Shown here: positions 9,401-16,945 of the stretch, piece by piece
Layout of the letters: each line of letters begins with the position of its first letter
Numbering within the stretch: position 1 is the first letter of the stretch
IMG/VR virus record: IMGVR_UViG_3300010151_000105
Span: 1 to 28,093 of that record
Reading direction: 5' to 3' (one strand)
Length of the DNA: 28,093 bases
Origin: a virus
Notes under the pieces: model-generated
Database searches by the model: none
What the model saw: only the letters and a program-made list of their open reading frames with translations
What the model was told of the DNA's origin: nothing
Made by a program: the position numbers and the translations under genes

Positions 9401-11029
9401 GCAGAAAAAGAGAATAAATATATTTTAAACCAAATTTCGTTCAATGAAGATTATCAAAACACACTATCAGAAGAAGAATTAAAGACAACAAACTTTTTTG
9501 AGCAATATATAAATGGATATATAAGTTTTGAGTCCGATATATATGGCGGTGTTTATAGTAATAGAATGCCCGATACCTATCTACTTAATGAGGAAACTAT
9601 ACAGGAAGTGTATTATAGCAAGTATGGGCGGGATAAACTCCAAGAGGAGGAAAAAGCGTATAATACAATATCTTACGGTTATGGGGCACAGCTTTCACAG
9701 TATACAAAAAATGGAAAGATTTATTCTCGTGAGGGCGGAGACGAGTATATAACTCAAGATAATATTACATCTATAATTAGTGATCAAGCTGATTTAGCTA
9801 TCGTCCAAAGAAATTCTCCTATTACAAGAATCTCTAACGTTACTATGTTTAATGAAAAGGAAGTCGCTCATGCTGCATCTATGGTATATGGAACTTTTAT
9901 GAGAGAGACTGGAGATATTGGTATAATAAGTAATGTTCAAGAAGGATTAATTAAAACTTGGATGAAGGAGCATTTTTCCCCTGAGACTAATGCACAAATA
10001 GCAGCTTTTAAAAATCTTGATATTACTTTTGATGAAAATAAATTTGTTACCGAAACCCAGGAACACCCTTTTGCCCCCCTGAGTTTAAGATTGCTTCGTG
10101 GTGCATGGTCTGCAACAAATTTAAATGAGGGGTCATATATGTCTAATGCTTTATCACCTCCTAGTGAAGGAATTATGCGTATAAAAGTTCCTTATCAAAT
10201 TTTTGATGCGGACGGAATGCCAGATGGAGAAGAAAATAAAGGTAAATTAAATCAATTAGGAATATGGTATGCAAAGATGGGATTAATTCAAGAAGATGAG
10301 GACGGTAATTGGATACATAGTTTAGGTTCTGGAGATAATCTGCTAACTGGTATTCCTGGTGACCGTGGTATGGCTAATTCTATTGATGCAGCTATATTAT
10401 TTTATTTACATAATAAGCATAAACTAAGACAGGATAAAAGATATAATTTAGAGGACGATACGTTTGATGGAGTGCCTGCAGATTATATAGCAATACAAAT
10501 GCATAATAATCCTAATTATGACAGGATAGCACAGGGAGGAAAGACTCCTTTAGAGTGGAGTCAAGAAGCTTTTAGAACATATTCTAATTTTGCAATTTCT
10601 CATTCAGCTCAAGTTAATATTAATAGTTATAAGTTTAAGAAAGCTTTAGAGGAAAGAGGTGAATATACGAGTTCTAATCCAGAAGGATACATATTTGAGA
10701 AAAGTGGTCCGACTATGACTACAGAGAATAAATCTGAAGACGATTGGAAGTTTATGCAAAGTAGAACTACTGACGTTGTAAATAAGTATGGTAATGTAAA
10801 TATAACATCTGATTTTTTCTCTAAATCAAATAAATATAAAAACAAAATAATAGATCAATTGCAAAAACTAAGTTCAGATAAAGGATGGCAGCAAGCAGCG
10901 ATAATGATAGATAAATTAAAGTATGGAGAATCACTTAAGGTAAAACATCCTAATTTTTCAAATCAAAAGATTATGGAAATGATTGACGAACACTTTCAAG
11001 TTGTACAACCTCCTTCAAAAATAGAATAA
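6431..11029 (+). CDS. Giant multidomain virion peptidoglycan-active protein
   Basis: A 1532-residue protein between portal and scaffold. Order: short helical head (1-50); Asp-Pro-Asn repeats (about 60-78) and a Gly/Ser linker (about 87-101); a Gly-rich amphipathic segment (110-205); a region with an 'NNCADVT' motif at C533 that may be a degenerate cysteine-peptidase-like fold; a peptidoglycan-binding-1-like repeat at about 617-660 (ILQEALKGKGY...WGPETKKAL); a second, weaker one at about 731-762 (LQQSLIANGYD...NTQTKEAL); then a papain-like NlpC/P60 or CHAP-type domain with candidate C791 (or C786) and H908 (VGHSGLIIG). Near 1072-1087, 'EEEKAYNTISYGYGAQL' recalls lysozyme 'TiGYG' motifs, though weakly. 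Short K-x-x-x-GG motifs (near 50, 213, 302 and 677) separate the blocks. It probably travels in the virion and locally opens the cell wall at infection; that role is inferred. Confidence 0.72.
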   Translation: MGLNNSQKSKIIRIAKAEDYQGDYTDLFKQAEKDKIFDGEDDIKTYKEGGVRKYGAGGENDPNDPFNPNDPNDPPDPQTGDPNTSTGGGSSGGSSGGTYSGGQPGWMQNAGDFILDNIGMPILQYGSSNMLGTGDITTALDRYNAADAKGGMWGAGKQFFGDIAKQQLKNTVTGSLWGGPGKALGQWGLPKLPGGKWLAGKIGWRDGGFKYGDGGGIDESQNKPDDSYLKEDFKPSIKSLLINKTPHTFKDISNFHTSTHTVEPNSRAIIRFLTDEKYKPLQAPAESAQYQTKNNGPIKMSHGGLHPETDKNQYSNNVFNKLPWDNWQEHGLDDWSHIETWDEAYNAAKKWAVHTDKKDYQFTWKGQHKNVDYAGTPEQELKTYGVNDGKGNIIHRTNEETIAVNKYDWGEDSRYPPSHIASYNIKNPTLFIDWASFKKSGTSPTFSKTARGNYTQKGTQTMVFNVDQQQYLKTHLKLQSLTAKELKDQGVLGGTIYKTTKGKKIKDWAGFYEAIQTEDIEGVEAYNFLTNNCADVTADGFALDLNGKKVCKVLGLVDSPTKVLDAIKLKFPTMDISGRDKSAYYLLYRKYEDLLHSNNYDEVLRNSWRLVNGNDKQRSIGILQEALKGKGYKLPKSTTKLGNVDQIWGPETKKALEQWEKDSGYWNRTEKIKMHEGGIGNPGDIGYIAEHSHYNSEGEEFEWADYLNSQGDRYVSQSKGHERTELIDRSDSYISLQQSLIANGYDIELSGSMNTQTKEALHKNGEENLTHLPVWNTDWKLDEVGCTSETCGAQVTDMIMMLYGYDGIINSRKDAGAADSWFREGYMLDNGGQSIWSQKARGTYDDEGNIESGNINFPPMEVWKDFMVGDVVHLQAAGFRDMGNFSKEKRKAGEAKGYSTSYNTSVGHSGLIIGRDSSTGIPLVMHGVGGDMFVERLDKIDWHGSNDARAYVNGTEIDRTQEYVIQGVTRPAGLVNNPNAIPNYSALAPFAEKENKYILNQISFNEDYQNTLSEEELKTTNFFEQYINGYISFESDIYGGVYSNRMPDTYLLNEETIQEVYYSKYGRDKLQEEEKAYNTISYGYGAQLSQYTKNGKIYSREGGDEYITQDNITSIISDQADLAIVQRNSPITRISNVTMFNEKEVAHAASMVYGTFMRETGDIGIISNVQEGLIKTWMKEHFSPETNAQIAAFKNLDITFDENKFVTETQEHPFAPLSLRLLRGAWSATNLNEGSYMSNALSPPSEGIMRIKVPYQIFDADGMPDGEENKGKLNQLGIWYAKMGLIQEDEDGNWIHSLGSGDNLLTGIPGDRGMANSIDAAILFYLHNKHKLRQDKRYNLEDDTFDGVPADYIAIQMHNNPNYDRIAQGGKTPLEWSQEAFRTYSNFAISHSAQVNINSYKFKKALEERGEYTSSNPEGYIFEKSGPTMTTENKSEDDWKFMQSRTTDVVNKYGNVNITSDFFSKSNKYKNKIIDQLQKLSSDKGWQQAAIMIDKLKYGESLKVKHPNFSNQKIMEMIDEHFQVVQPPSKIE
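6610..6735 (+). repeat. In-frame tandem repeats: Asp-Pro-Asn and Gly-Gly-Ser codons
   Basis: Two adjacent low-complexity tracts lie inside the giant 6431 gene. From about 6610 a 9-base unit (close to AATGATCCA) recurs, encoding NDP/NPN/DPP. From about 6688 a unit like GGTAGTAGTGGA recurs, encoding GGGSSGGSSGG. They form a flexible hinge between the N-terminal head and the rest of the protein. The repeats also keep other frames open on both strands; those frames look like by-products. Copy number could vary between related genomes by slippage. Confidence 0.8.
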
Positions 11030-11093
11030 AGTGGTATATAATAAAAGGTAAAGTAAAAAAAATAAAAAACACAAATAAATAGAATATTAATCA

Positions 11094-11101
11094 TAAATTT
11101 G
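11094..11101 (+). promoter_or_regulatory. Candidate Bacteroidota -7 promoter element before scaffold/capsid genes
   Basis: TAAATTTG matches the Bacteroidota primary-sigma -7 consensus TAnnTTTG exactly and lies 17 bases before the ATG at 11119, in an 89-base A-rich intergenic gap. I see no clear -33 TTG at the expected distance. A transcript from here would have a very short, A-rich, unstructured leader. An isolated 8-base match in AT-rich DNA can arise by chance. Confidence 0.4.
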
Positions 11102-11118
11102 CATAAAAATAAATAGAT

Positions 11119-12231
11119 ATGGCAGACGAAAACAAGTTAAAATTAGAAGATATCACATTTGATGATTTCATAGGTGATGGTCTCACGGCTGAATTAAAAG
11201 AAGAAGCAAGTAACGAAGCAGTCGTAGAAACAAAAAAAGAAGCTACAGAGGAAGATATTAAAGATGCTTCCAAAGAACTCGATACTGATGTAGATGATAA
11301 AGTTGAAGAGGAAAAAGAAGTAGTAAGTAAAAAGAAAATCAAAACTCAGCCTAGAATTGAAGAGGAGGAAGAAGAGGAAGAGATTGATGACACTGTAGTA
11401 AATGAAGTTCTTTCTCAATTAGGATATGAATTTCCTGATGAAGAGTTTGAAGATGATACTGACGGGTTGGTAAAGTTAGCTAAAGCTGTTGGAACTAAAA
11501 TGGCGGAAGATCAACTTGATGGATTATTTCAAGCTTATCCAGAGATTCAAAAACATTTAGATTATGTTTTAAATGGAGGTAAATCTGAAGATTGGATGAA
11601 GTCAAGTATTCAAATAACTGACTTTGAAAATATACAAGTTAATGAGAATGATCTAAGAACACAAAAAGCTGTTCTTGGAGAATACTTTAAACTTAAAGGA
11701 CATGATGCGGAATTTATAAATGAATTATTAGATGATTATATAGAATCTGATAAGTTATATAATAAAGCGGTAAAAGCAAAGACAGCCCTTAATCAGTATT
11801 ATAGTAAAGAAAGAGATACGAGATTAGAACAACAGAAACGTGAACAAATAGCTAACCAACAAAAACAAAGAGAGTTTTGGGATGAAATTAATGAGACTAT
11901 TCAAACTTCTAAAGATTTTGCTGGTATTACAGTTCAAGAAAAAGATAAAAACAAATTCTTTGATTATTTAAGTAAACCTGATAGTAATGGTATAACTGAG
12001 AGGGAGAAATCTCATAAAGAGTCCTCTCAAGATGTTAAACTAGCTATAGATTATTTAATGTTCAAAGGATTTAATTTGAAAGATATTATCGCAGCTAAAG
12101 CAAAGACGTCTAACGCTAAGAGTTTGCGAAAAAAGATTAAATCAAGTAGTTCAGTGAAAGGTACTCCTCGCCCTAAAAGGAAAGGAGGATTTGATATTGA
12201 AGCACTAGATTTAAACCTGGGTAACCTATAA
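11119..12231 (+). CDS. Probable capsid scaffold/assembly protein
   Basis: A 370-residue protein immediately upstream of the major capsid gene, the standard scaffold position. The N-terminal 130 residues are very acidic and probably disordered (a run of eight Glu at about 80-90), the middle is helical with a likely coiled coil (about 190-275, rich in Q, K, E and R), and the tail is strongly basic (SLRKKIKSSSSVKGTPRPKRKGG, about 334-356). A helical body with a basic C-terminal tail is the common scaffold design, where the tail contacts the capsid protein. Scaffolds fill the procapsid and are expelled or cleaved. I cannot see a protease domain. An internal head or cargo protein is the alternative. 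A candidate promoter precedes it. Confidence 0.6.
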   Translation: MADENKLKLEDITFDDFIGDGLTAELKEEASNEAVVETKKEATEEDIKDASKELDTDVDDKVEEEKEVVSKKKIKTQPRIEEEEEEEEIDDTVVNEVLSQLGYEFPDEEFEDDTDGLVKLAKAVGTKMAEDQLDGLFQAYPEIQKHLDYVLNGGKSEDWMKSSIQITDFENIQVNENDLRTQKAVLGEYFKLKGHDAEFINELLDDYIESDKLYNKAVKAKTALNQYYSKERDTRLEQQKREQIANQQKQREFWDEINETIQTSKDFAGITVQEKDKNKFFDYLSKPDSNGITEREKSHKESSQDVKLAIDYLMFKGFNLKDIIAAKAKTSNAKSLRKKIKSSSSVKGTPRPKRKGGFDIEALDLNLGNL

Positions 12232-12237
12232 AGCGCG

Positions 12238-12264
12238 AAAGGAGCTTGGTTATCATAACCCTTT
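12238..12264 (+). promoter_or_regulatory. Small hairpin in the major capsid leader
   Basis: The 48-base gap before the capsid gene can fold as AAAGG (12238-12242) with CCTTT (12260-12264), closing over GTTA (12249-12252) and TAAC (12256-12259) with a three-base loop and a one-sided bulge. The remaining leader to the ATG at 12280 is A-rich and unstructured. No T-tract follows, so it looks more like a leader or RNA-stability element than a terminator. Confidence 0.3.
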
Positions 12265-12279
12265 AAATTTAAAATAAAA

Positions 12280-13716
12280 ATGCAAGTATTAAAAACTTAT
12301 TACAATGATGCGCAGATGACTGATACTAATTCATTAGTTAATGCGTTATTGGAAAAGCCAGCAGAGCTTTCTCCAATCATCACACATCTTGCAGGGAAAG
12401 ACGATAGAAAATTTCCGTTAACTATGTTAACAGAAGGGGTTGGTAATTCTAAGTCCATTGATAGATGGGAATATGAATACCGAGTTAAATCTCATACTAT
12501 CAACACTCGTCCTCTCGCTGCTGCAAATGCTGGTTCTAACCTAGGTTTAGGTGGAGCAACATTTACTTTAACATTTCCAGATAAATGGTTCATATTCCCT
12601 TATACATTGATTTCACAATCAGGTGTACAAGCAAGAATTATGGCTGAGCCTAAGGCAGCTGGAAGTAACTATGTCTACACGCTGCAATTAGTAGATCCAG
12701 ATTCAACGGCTTCATTACCTGCGGGTGATCACGCTTTAGGTGCAATTTGGGGTCAATTATATGCTAACGTTGGGGTTGACTTCTCTAGAGGTAATGCTTC
12801 TAATTGGAGTACACCAGGTATGGTAAGAAACAAAATTGGTACTGTTAGAAAATCTTATCACTTCGCAGGAAATGCTAAGAACTACGTTGCTGAGTTTGCT
12901 TTACCTACTAAAGGTGGAAAAACTACCAAAATGTGGATGGATTATGAAGAGTACTTACACATGTTATCTTTTAAAGAAGAATGTGAATTACTTTATTGGT
13001 ACGGAGAAAAAACTTATGGTAATGATGGTATAGTAAACATGACTGATGAGAATGGGCAACCAGTAATCACAGGTCCTGGATTATTACAACAAATTATCAA
13101 TAAGGACACTTACTCTACTTTAACTGAAACTAAATTAACAAATCTTATCGGAGATTTATTTTACGGTATGACTGATGCAAGTAATAAAAGCATTACATTG
13201 TTTACTGGTATTGGTGGAGCAAGAGAATTTGACAATGCGTTAAAGAACTACCAAGGCGGTTTCCCTACTGGTGCTGGTACACCTTGGACAGTAAATGCAG
13301 ATAGTAAATTTATTACTGGATCAGGACGTTCTTTAGGAATGACTGGTTACTTTACAAGTTATGACCATATTGATGGACATACAGTAAATGTGGTTAAACA
13401 TCCAATGTTTGATCATGGTCCTGTAGCTCAAGCAAGATCTAAGCATCCTGTGACTGGCTACTCTTTAGAATCATATAGAATGGTATTTGTTGACACATCT
13501 AATTATGATGGTCAAGCGAATATTCAAATGATTAACAAGAAAGGACGTGAGTACTTAAGATGGGCAGTTGCGGGTTCTGTTGTTCCAACAGGCTTCGGAT
13601 CAAGTGATCTACGAGCTTCTGACATTGATGGTGCAAGTGTACATATGTTAAAAACAGCAGGTATCGTTCTTAAAAGATTTGATACTTCTATTGATTTAGA
13701 ATGTGTTAAAGCATAG
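12280..13716 (+). CDS. Major capsid protein
   Basis: A 478-residue protein after the scaffold candidate. It has the size and composition of an HK97-fold capsid protein from large Bacteroidota podophages: few cysteines, many Gly/Thr/Asn, and an N-terminal arm (MQVLKTYYNDAQMTDTNSLV) leading into a segment where the E-loop would lie (WEYEYRVKSHTINTRPL, about 68-84). The C-terminal part (MVFVDTSNYDGQANIQM, then REYLRWAVAGSVVP, about 406-445) resembles the A-domain strands and the W-x-V-x-G loop seen in such proteins. It should form the icosahedral shell. The gene is isolated, with a structured leader upstream and strong hairpins downstream, as expected for a highly expressed cistron. Identity rests on position, size and remembered sequence character, not an alignment. 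Confidence 0.8.
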   Translation: MQVLKTYYNDAQMTDTNSLVNALLEKPAELSPIITHLAGKDDRKFPLTMLTEGVGNSKSIDRWEYEYRVKSHTINTRPLAAANAGSNLGLGGATFTLTFPDKWFIFPYTLISQSGVQARIMAEPKAAGSNYVYTLQLVDPDSTASLPAGDHALGAIWGQLYANVGVDFSRGNASNWSTPGMVRNKIGTVRKSYHFAGNAKNYVAEFALPTKGGKTTKMWMDYEEYLHMLSFKEECELLYWYGEKTYGNDGIVNMTDENGQPVITGPGLLQQIINKDTYSTLTETKLTNLIGDLFYGMTDASNKSITLFTGIGGAREFDNALKNYQGGFPTGAGTPWTVNADSKFITGSGRSLGMTGYFTSYDHIDGHTVNVVKHPMFDHGPVAQARSKHPVTGYSLESYRMVFVDTSNYDGQANIQMINKKGREYLRWAVAGSVVPTGFGSSDLRASDIDGASVHMLKTAGIVLKRFDTSIDLECVKA

Positions 13717-13761
13717 TATACGTTTAGATGAACGGCGTTAACTAACGTTTTCGTAGTCTAT
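13713..13761 (+). other. Imperfect extended inverted repeat after the capsid gene
   Basis: ATAGTATACG (13713-13722) pairs with CGTAGTCTAT (13752-13761) at eight of ten positions; inside it AACG can pair with CGTT, or CGTTA (13736-13740) with TAACG (13743-13747). It begins at the capsid stop codon and is followed by a T-run (13770-13775). It could be the first part of a double terminator or protect the 3' end of the capsid mRNA. Confidence 0.4.
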
Positions 13762-13776
13762 ATATCTAGTTTTTTG

Positions 13777-13812
13777 TAGGATTGAGGGGGTGTAAAAACC
13801 CCCACTATCCTA
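13777..13812 (+). terminator. Strong hairpin, probable terminator after major capsid gene
   Basis: TAGGAT (13777-13782) pairs with ATCCTA (13807-13812) and the inner GGGGGT (13786-13791) with ACCCCC (13798-13803) around a six-base loop (GTAAAA); a three-base internal loop separates the two stems. The GC-rich core is very unusual in this AT-rich DNA. Only a modest T-rich stretch (TATTTATATA) follows, so it may be a partial terminator or 3'-end stabiliser that raises capsid mRNA over downstream genes. Confidence 0.65.
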
Positions 13813-13896
13813 TTTATATAAAGAAAGTAAGGCCTAGTATTCTTATAAGCCTGAAAGGAAATTTAACTTAATTAATAATTTTAAAAGAACATAAAA

Positions 13897-14709
13897 ATGG
13901 GAAAAAGAAAAATAGTAATTCTGCGTAAAGAACCTACAGGGTTTTTACCTAAGTCAGTTAGAGCAGAATCAAGAATGTATATCAGTAGTGTCTATATGAA
14001 TAGACAACCTTTAAAAGGAGTAACTGCTGAAGAATCAAAGAAATACTTAAATGGTATTTTAGATGTAGGTCCGGAACATGTAGATTGGCCTAAACATGAA
14101 AAATTATATTGGACAAACATGTCTATTATGGTACCATTTGGAGGAGTAGAATTAAATATTTCTACCTCAACAGATGGAGAGCCTGAAGATATTGAAGACT
14201 GGTTAAGATACAAATGGATATTAAAACATCCTCATGTAGGTTTAAATAAAGAAGAAATGATTGGTGATATTAAAAAGAGATTTTTTATTCAAGATACTCA
14301 AAGAGATTTAAGACAAGCGAATAATAAAATTCAACTTTTAAAAGATGCTGATAAAGAGTTTATAAAATTATCAGATAATAAATCAGATATGAGAAGAGTT
14401 TATCGTTTACTAGCAAATGATAATCCTGATAGGTTAACTGATTTAGAAATTGAGAATAGACTTTATTCTTTAAAAAGCGATAAACCTAGTAGATTCATTA
14501 GGATCTCTCAAGATAAGCATTTAAAAATGAAATCGGAAATTGAAGAAATGATAAGTGCGGAAATTTTAAGAAAGATAGGAAATCAAATTATTTATCAAGA
14601 TGATATTCTTGGAGATACATTACGAGATACAGTTATCCATCTTAGTGATAAAAAGAACTCAGGGAAATTAACAACTTTGAGGGCTAAATTAAAAGAAGCA
14701 TATATATAG
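13897..14709 (+). CDS. Unrecognised head/connector-region protein, 270 aa
   Basis: Lies between the major capsid gene and the connector-like gene, so a head-related role is likely, but I recognise no family. The N-terminal third looks beta-rich, with a basic start (MGKRKIVILRKEP) and segments such as LYWTNMSIMVPFGGVELNIS (about 70-89). The remainder (about 100-270) is charged and helical, including a long segment around 135-180. Stop TAG (14707-14709) shares its G with the GTG start of the next gene. The 5' coding region contains a nine-base-pair hairpin. Possible roles are head completion, an internal head protein or packaging accessory. Confidence 0.7.
   Translation: MGKRKIVILRKEPTGFLPKSVRAESRMYISSVYMNRQPLKGVTAEESKKYLNGILDVGPEHVDWPKHEKLYWTNMSIMVPFGGVELNISTSTDGEPEDIEDWLRYKWILKHPHVGLNKEEMIGDIKKRFFIQDTQRDLRQANNKIQLLKDADKEFIKLSDNKSDMRRVYRLLANDNPDRLTDLEIENRLYSLKSDKPSRFIRISQDKHLKMKSEIEEMISAEILRKIGNQIIYQDDILGDTLRDTVIHLSDKKNSGKLTTLRAKLKEAYI
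13925..13948 (+). other. Start-proximal hairpin, +29 from ATG 13897
   Basis: GTAAA-G-AACC (13925-13934) pairs with GGTTTTTAC (13940-13948) through nine base pairs with one bulged G and a five-base loop (TACAG). It lies inside the coding sequence, about 29 bases after the start codon. It may influence initiation on this SD-less message, or be incidental. Confidence 0.4.
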
Positions 14710-15869
14710 TGAATATATCAGAAATGCATATATCAGTACAGCATGGGGTTGACAAGATCAACTCCATGCACTCTGATATTCTTCTTCCAGAAGAAATAGA
14801 TCTAGAATTAAATAAAAATATTTTAAGATTTATTAATACTAGATTTAATCCTAGAGGTAATAGATATCAAAAAGGTTTTGAGATGTCTCAAAAACGTATT
14901 GATGATTTAAGATCTTTAATTGTAGAACAAAGTATGCCTACTATATATAAAGGGCATGTGTTTGATAATACATGGATAGATGCATCATTTTTACCAATTG
15001 ATTATTTATATTTAATTAATATGAAATCATTAGTAAGGCAAGATAAATGTAAAAAACTCTGTTGGGCTGAGGCAACAGCTCAAATGAGACCAATAGAGTT
15101 TATACTAGATGTTGATATACTTCATCATACTCTACCAAATAGTTTTACTTCACATTTTGGAGCATTTATTGGTTATGAACCAGCAAATAGTACAGGATCA
15201 CCGCCGCTAACTCCTATAACAACTCCATACGCAGGAATATATGATACAGCATCAGCCCTTAAATCATTTCTTTTATATTCGGGCAATTGGTTGGTGCCAG
15301 GAATGTCTATTATGAACCTTAACACTGGTATTAATAAAGTTGTTGTTACTTTTCCAATAGGATTTAATCTGCAGGTCAATTTTTTAGGAATACTATGGAA
15401 TAATGGAACAGGCTCAACTGCAATGGATGCTAGTGAGACAGATGATGCAGGTGGTAATGCAACTCCTAGCTCTTTAGTTTTTGATTCAAATGCATATTGG
15501 GCTGCAAAAAGAACTCCTTGTGATGATCAAGATTTTACTCAGACAGTAGGAATTAATGAGTTTGCTCAACATGATGATATATATAAGCTATTACAAGACC
15601 CTTTTAATAAAACAAAATATAAATCTCCTTTATTTACAATGAAGGAAAATTACGTTGAAATCTATACTGATGACACATTTATAGTACAAGACATTAAAAT
15701 TACGTACTTAAGAAAACCTGAAACAGTAGATAACGGCAATAGTATAAACTGCGACCTACCAGATCATACACATCAAGAAATTGTGGATATGACAGTAAGT
15801 ACAATTTTAGAGGAACTATCAGATCCTCGATATCAAAGTAGTAATATAGAGATATTAAAATCTGAATAG
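14709..15869 (+). CDS. Head-tail connector / virion stabilisation-like protein (GTG start)
   Basis: 386 residues, starting at GTG 14709 in a TAGTG overlap. The N-terminal region (MNISEMHISVQHGVDKINS, then LLPEEIDLELNKNILRFI, then FEMSQKRIDDLRSLI) is a helical bundle that I associate with the connector/adaptor proteins next to the capsid gene in Bacteroidota podophages, related in role to P22 gp4-type stabilisation proteins. A beta-rich central insertion follows (about 95-300, Gly/Thr/Ser-rich near 235-255), and the end returns to a conserved-looking strand and helix (DIKITYLRKPETVD, then DHTHQEIVDMTVSTILEEL). Such proteins form a ring below the portal that closes the head and receives the tail. 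A long RNA hairpin lies in the first 70 bases. Confidence 0.6.
   Translation: MNISEMHISVQHGVDKINSMHSDILLPEEIDLELNKNILRFINTRFNPRGNRYQKGFEMSQKRIDDLRSLIVEQSMPTIYKGHVFDNTWIDASFLPIDYLYLINMKSLVRQDKCKKLCWAEATAQMRPIEFILDVDILHHTLPNSFTSHFGAFIGYEPANSTGSPPLTPITTPYAGIYDTASALKSFLLYSGNWLVPGMSIMNLNTGINKVVVTFPIGFNLQVNFLGILWNNGTGSTAMDASETDDAGGNATPSSLVFDSNAYWAAKRTPCDDQDFTQTVGINEFAQHDDIYKLLQDPFNKTKYKSPLFTMKENYVEIYTDDTFIVQDIKITYLRKPETVDNGNSINCDLPDHTHQEIVDMTVSTILEELSDPRYQSSNIEILKSE
14730..14779 (+). other. Long start-proximal hairpin in the connector gene
   Basis: The outer stem ATATCAG (14730-14736) pairs with CTGATAT (14773-14779). The inner 12-base stem GCATGGGGTTGA (14741-14752) pairs with TCAACTCCATGC (14758-14769), with one G-U wobble and a five-base loop CAAGA. 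A small internal loop separates them, giving 19 base pairs in 50 bases, beginning 21 bases after the GTG start that is coupled to the previous stop. It is one of the most stable structures I can find by eye here. It may tune re-initiation or be an mRNA processing site. Confidence 0.6.
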
Positions 15870-15903
15870 TAAAATAATTATTAACCATTAAAAAAATAAT
15901 AAA

Positions 15904-16926
15904 ATGGCAAAATTAACATTTATAGATGGCGCAGCCTCAGCAACAACTACTTATGCAATGAACATAAACTCAGCGTTTGCAGGAGGTACCGTCGGAAATA
16001 TAGGAATGTGGGTAACTGAACCTGGTACTACAACTGTAACGGGAGACCACTTAGACGGAATTTCTCCTGAATTCTTTTTAGACAATGCTGGTGGGCAACT
16101 TGATTACACCATTTGTCCAGATGTATTTCAAATTACTCAACAAACTACAAGCGGTTATCCGTATGCTTCTCCTTTAATTGAGAAAAGTAGAGTAAAAAGA
16201 GTTACTCATACTACGTATTTAGCTAGTGCAAAAGCAACTACTGGAAACAGAACTATTAATAACGCTTCAGCATTAAATAGTGCTACTTGGGGTATTAAAA
16301 TTGTGAAGTTATCTGGATACAGTGATTACAATGAATTTTTAAACCCAACAGGAGAATATGACGACAGAGTTGGAGCAGTTAGAAGTTATGAGTTTGTATC
16401 TGACGCTACTGGTACTGTAGCTGAAATCGCTACTGGTTTAGTAGCTGCAATTAATGCAGATTCTGGAGCTTGGGTAACTGCAGCTAATGCAGGTGCTGGT
16501 GAGATTCAAATTACAGCTAAAGATAATGGTACTGCTTTTAAAGTTATTGATACTAGTACTACAACTATGACGTATGCGTCTGGTACTTTAGTAGGTAACT
16601 TTGGATTTACTGAAGGTGTAGGTAATGGATTTCAAGCGGTAGAAGCTGAAAAGAAATCTTTACACCACAGAGGTGCTCACCACAATAGAATGTACTTCGC
16701 TGATTCAGTTGAGCAATTTGCATCTGCATCTAAAACTTATGACATTTTCACAATTGAATGTGACGGTGGAGTAAGACAAGATGCTACAAACGCAAAAGAC
16801 GATTTAATTATTGAGCTTTGGGTTCCATCAGGATATACAGATGGTGGAGGTATTATGAATGACTTCTGGGGTCCAGCGACTTCAACTACAACAGCAGGAG
16901 ATACTATGGTATTATACCAAAAGTAG
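15904..16926 (+). CDS. Virion structural protein, 340 aa (possible tail or decoration protein)
   Basis: A Gly/Thr/Ala-rich, beta-looking protein following the connector gene after a 34-base A-rich gap. Residues about 160-215 (TGTVAEIATGLVAAINAD, then GEIQITAKDNGTAFKV) form the 'iA..L..aIna...vtA....i.iTAk..G' segment that recurs in phage tail tube, sheath and surface proteins. The C-terminal part (KTYDIFTIECDGGVRQDA, then DDLIIELWVPSG) looks like further strands. It is probably an abundant virion protein; a tail tube, ring or capsid decoration protein are all possible. No tape-measure gene is visible here, so tail type cannot be settled. A terminator-like hairpin follows 20 bases after the stop. 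Confidence 0.55.
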   Translation: MAKLTFIDGAASATTTYAMNINSAFAGGTVGNIGMWVTEPGTTTVTGDHLDGISPEFFLDNAGGQLDYTICPDVFQITQQTTSGYPYASPLIEKSRVKRVTHTTYLASAKATTGNRTINNASALNSATWGIKIVKLSGYSDYNEFLNPTGEYDDRVGAVRSYEFVSDATGTVAEIATGLVAAINADSGAWVTAANAGAGEIQITAKDNGTAFKVIDTSTTTMTYASGTLVGNFGFTEGVGNGFQAVEAEKKSLHHRGAHHNRMYFADSVEQFASASKTYDIFTIECDGGVRQDATNAKDDLIIELWVPSGYTDGGGIMNDFWGPATSTTTAGDTMVLYQK

Positions 16927-16945
16927 TATTAAATTAATATGAGAA

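Noticed and set aside
9528-9752. Overlapping plus-frame 74-codon ORF within the giant gene
   Set aside because: Entirely inside a long, domain-bearing reading frame; no independent start signal or recognisable product.
11091-11418. Two minus-strand frames opposite the scaffold gene
   Set aside because: Products are Ser- or Phe-rich strings, the mirror image of the Glu/Lys-rich codons of the real gene.
4111-16926. Firm assignment to Crassvirales
   Set aside because: Portal, HU-like and connector features are reminiscent, but the giant protein between portal and scaffold and the tail-like 340-residue protein fit less well, and no search was possible. A TerL/portal/capsid phylogeny would decide.
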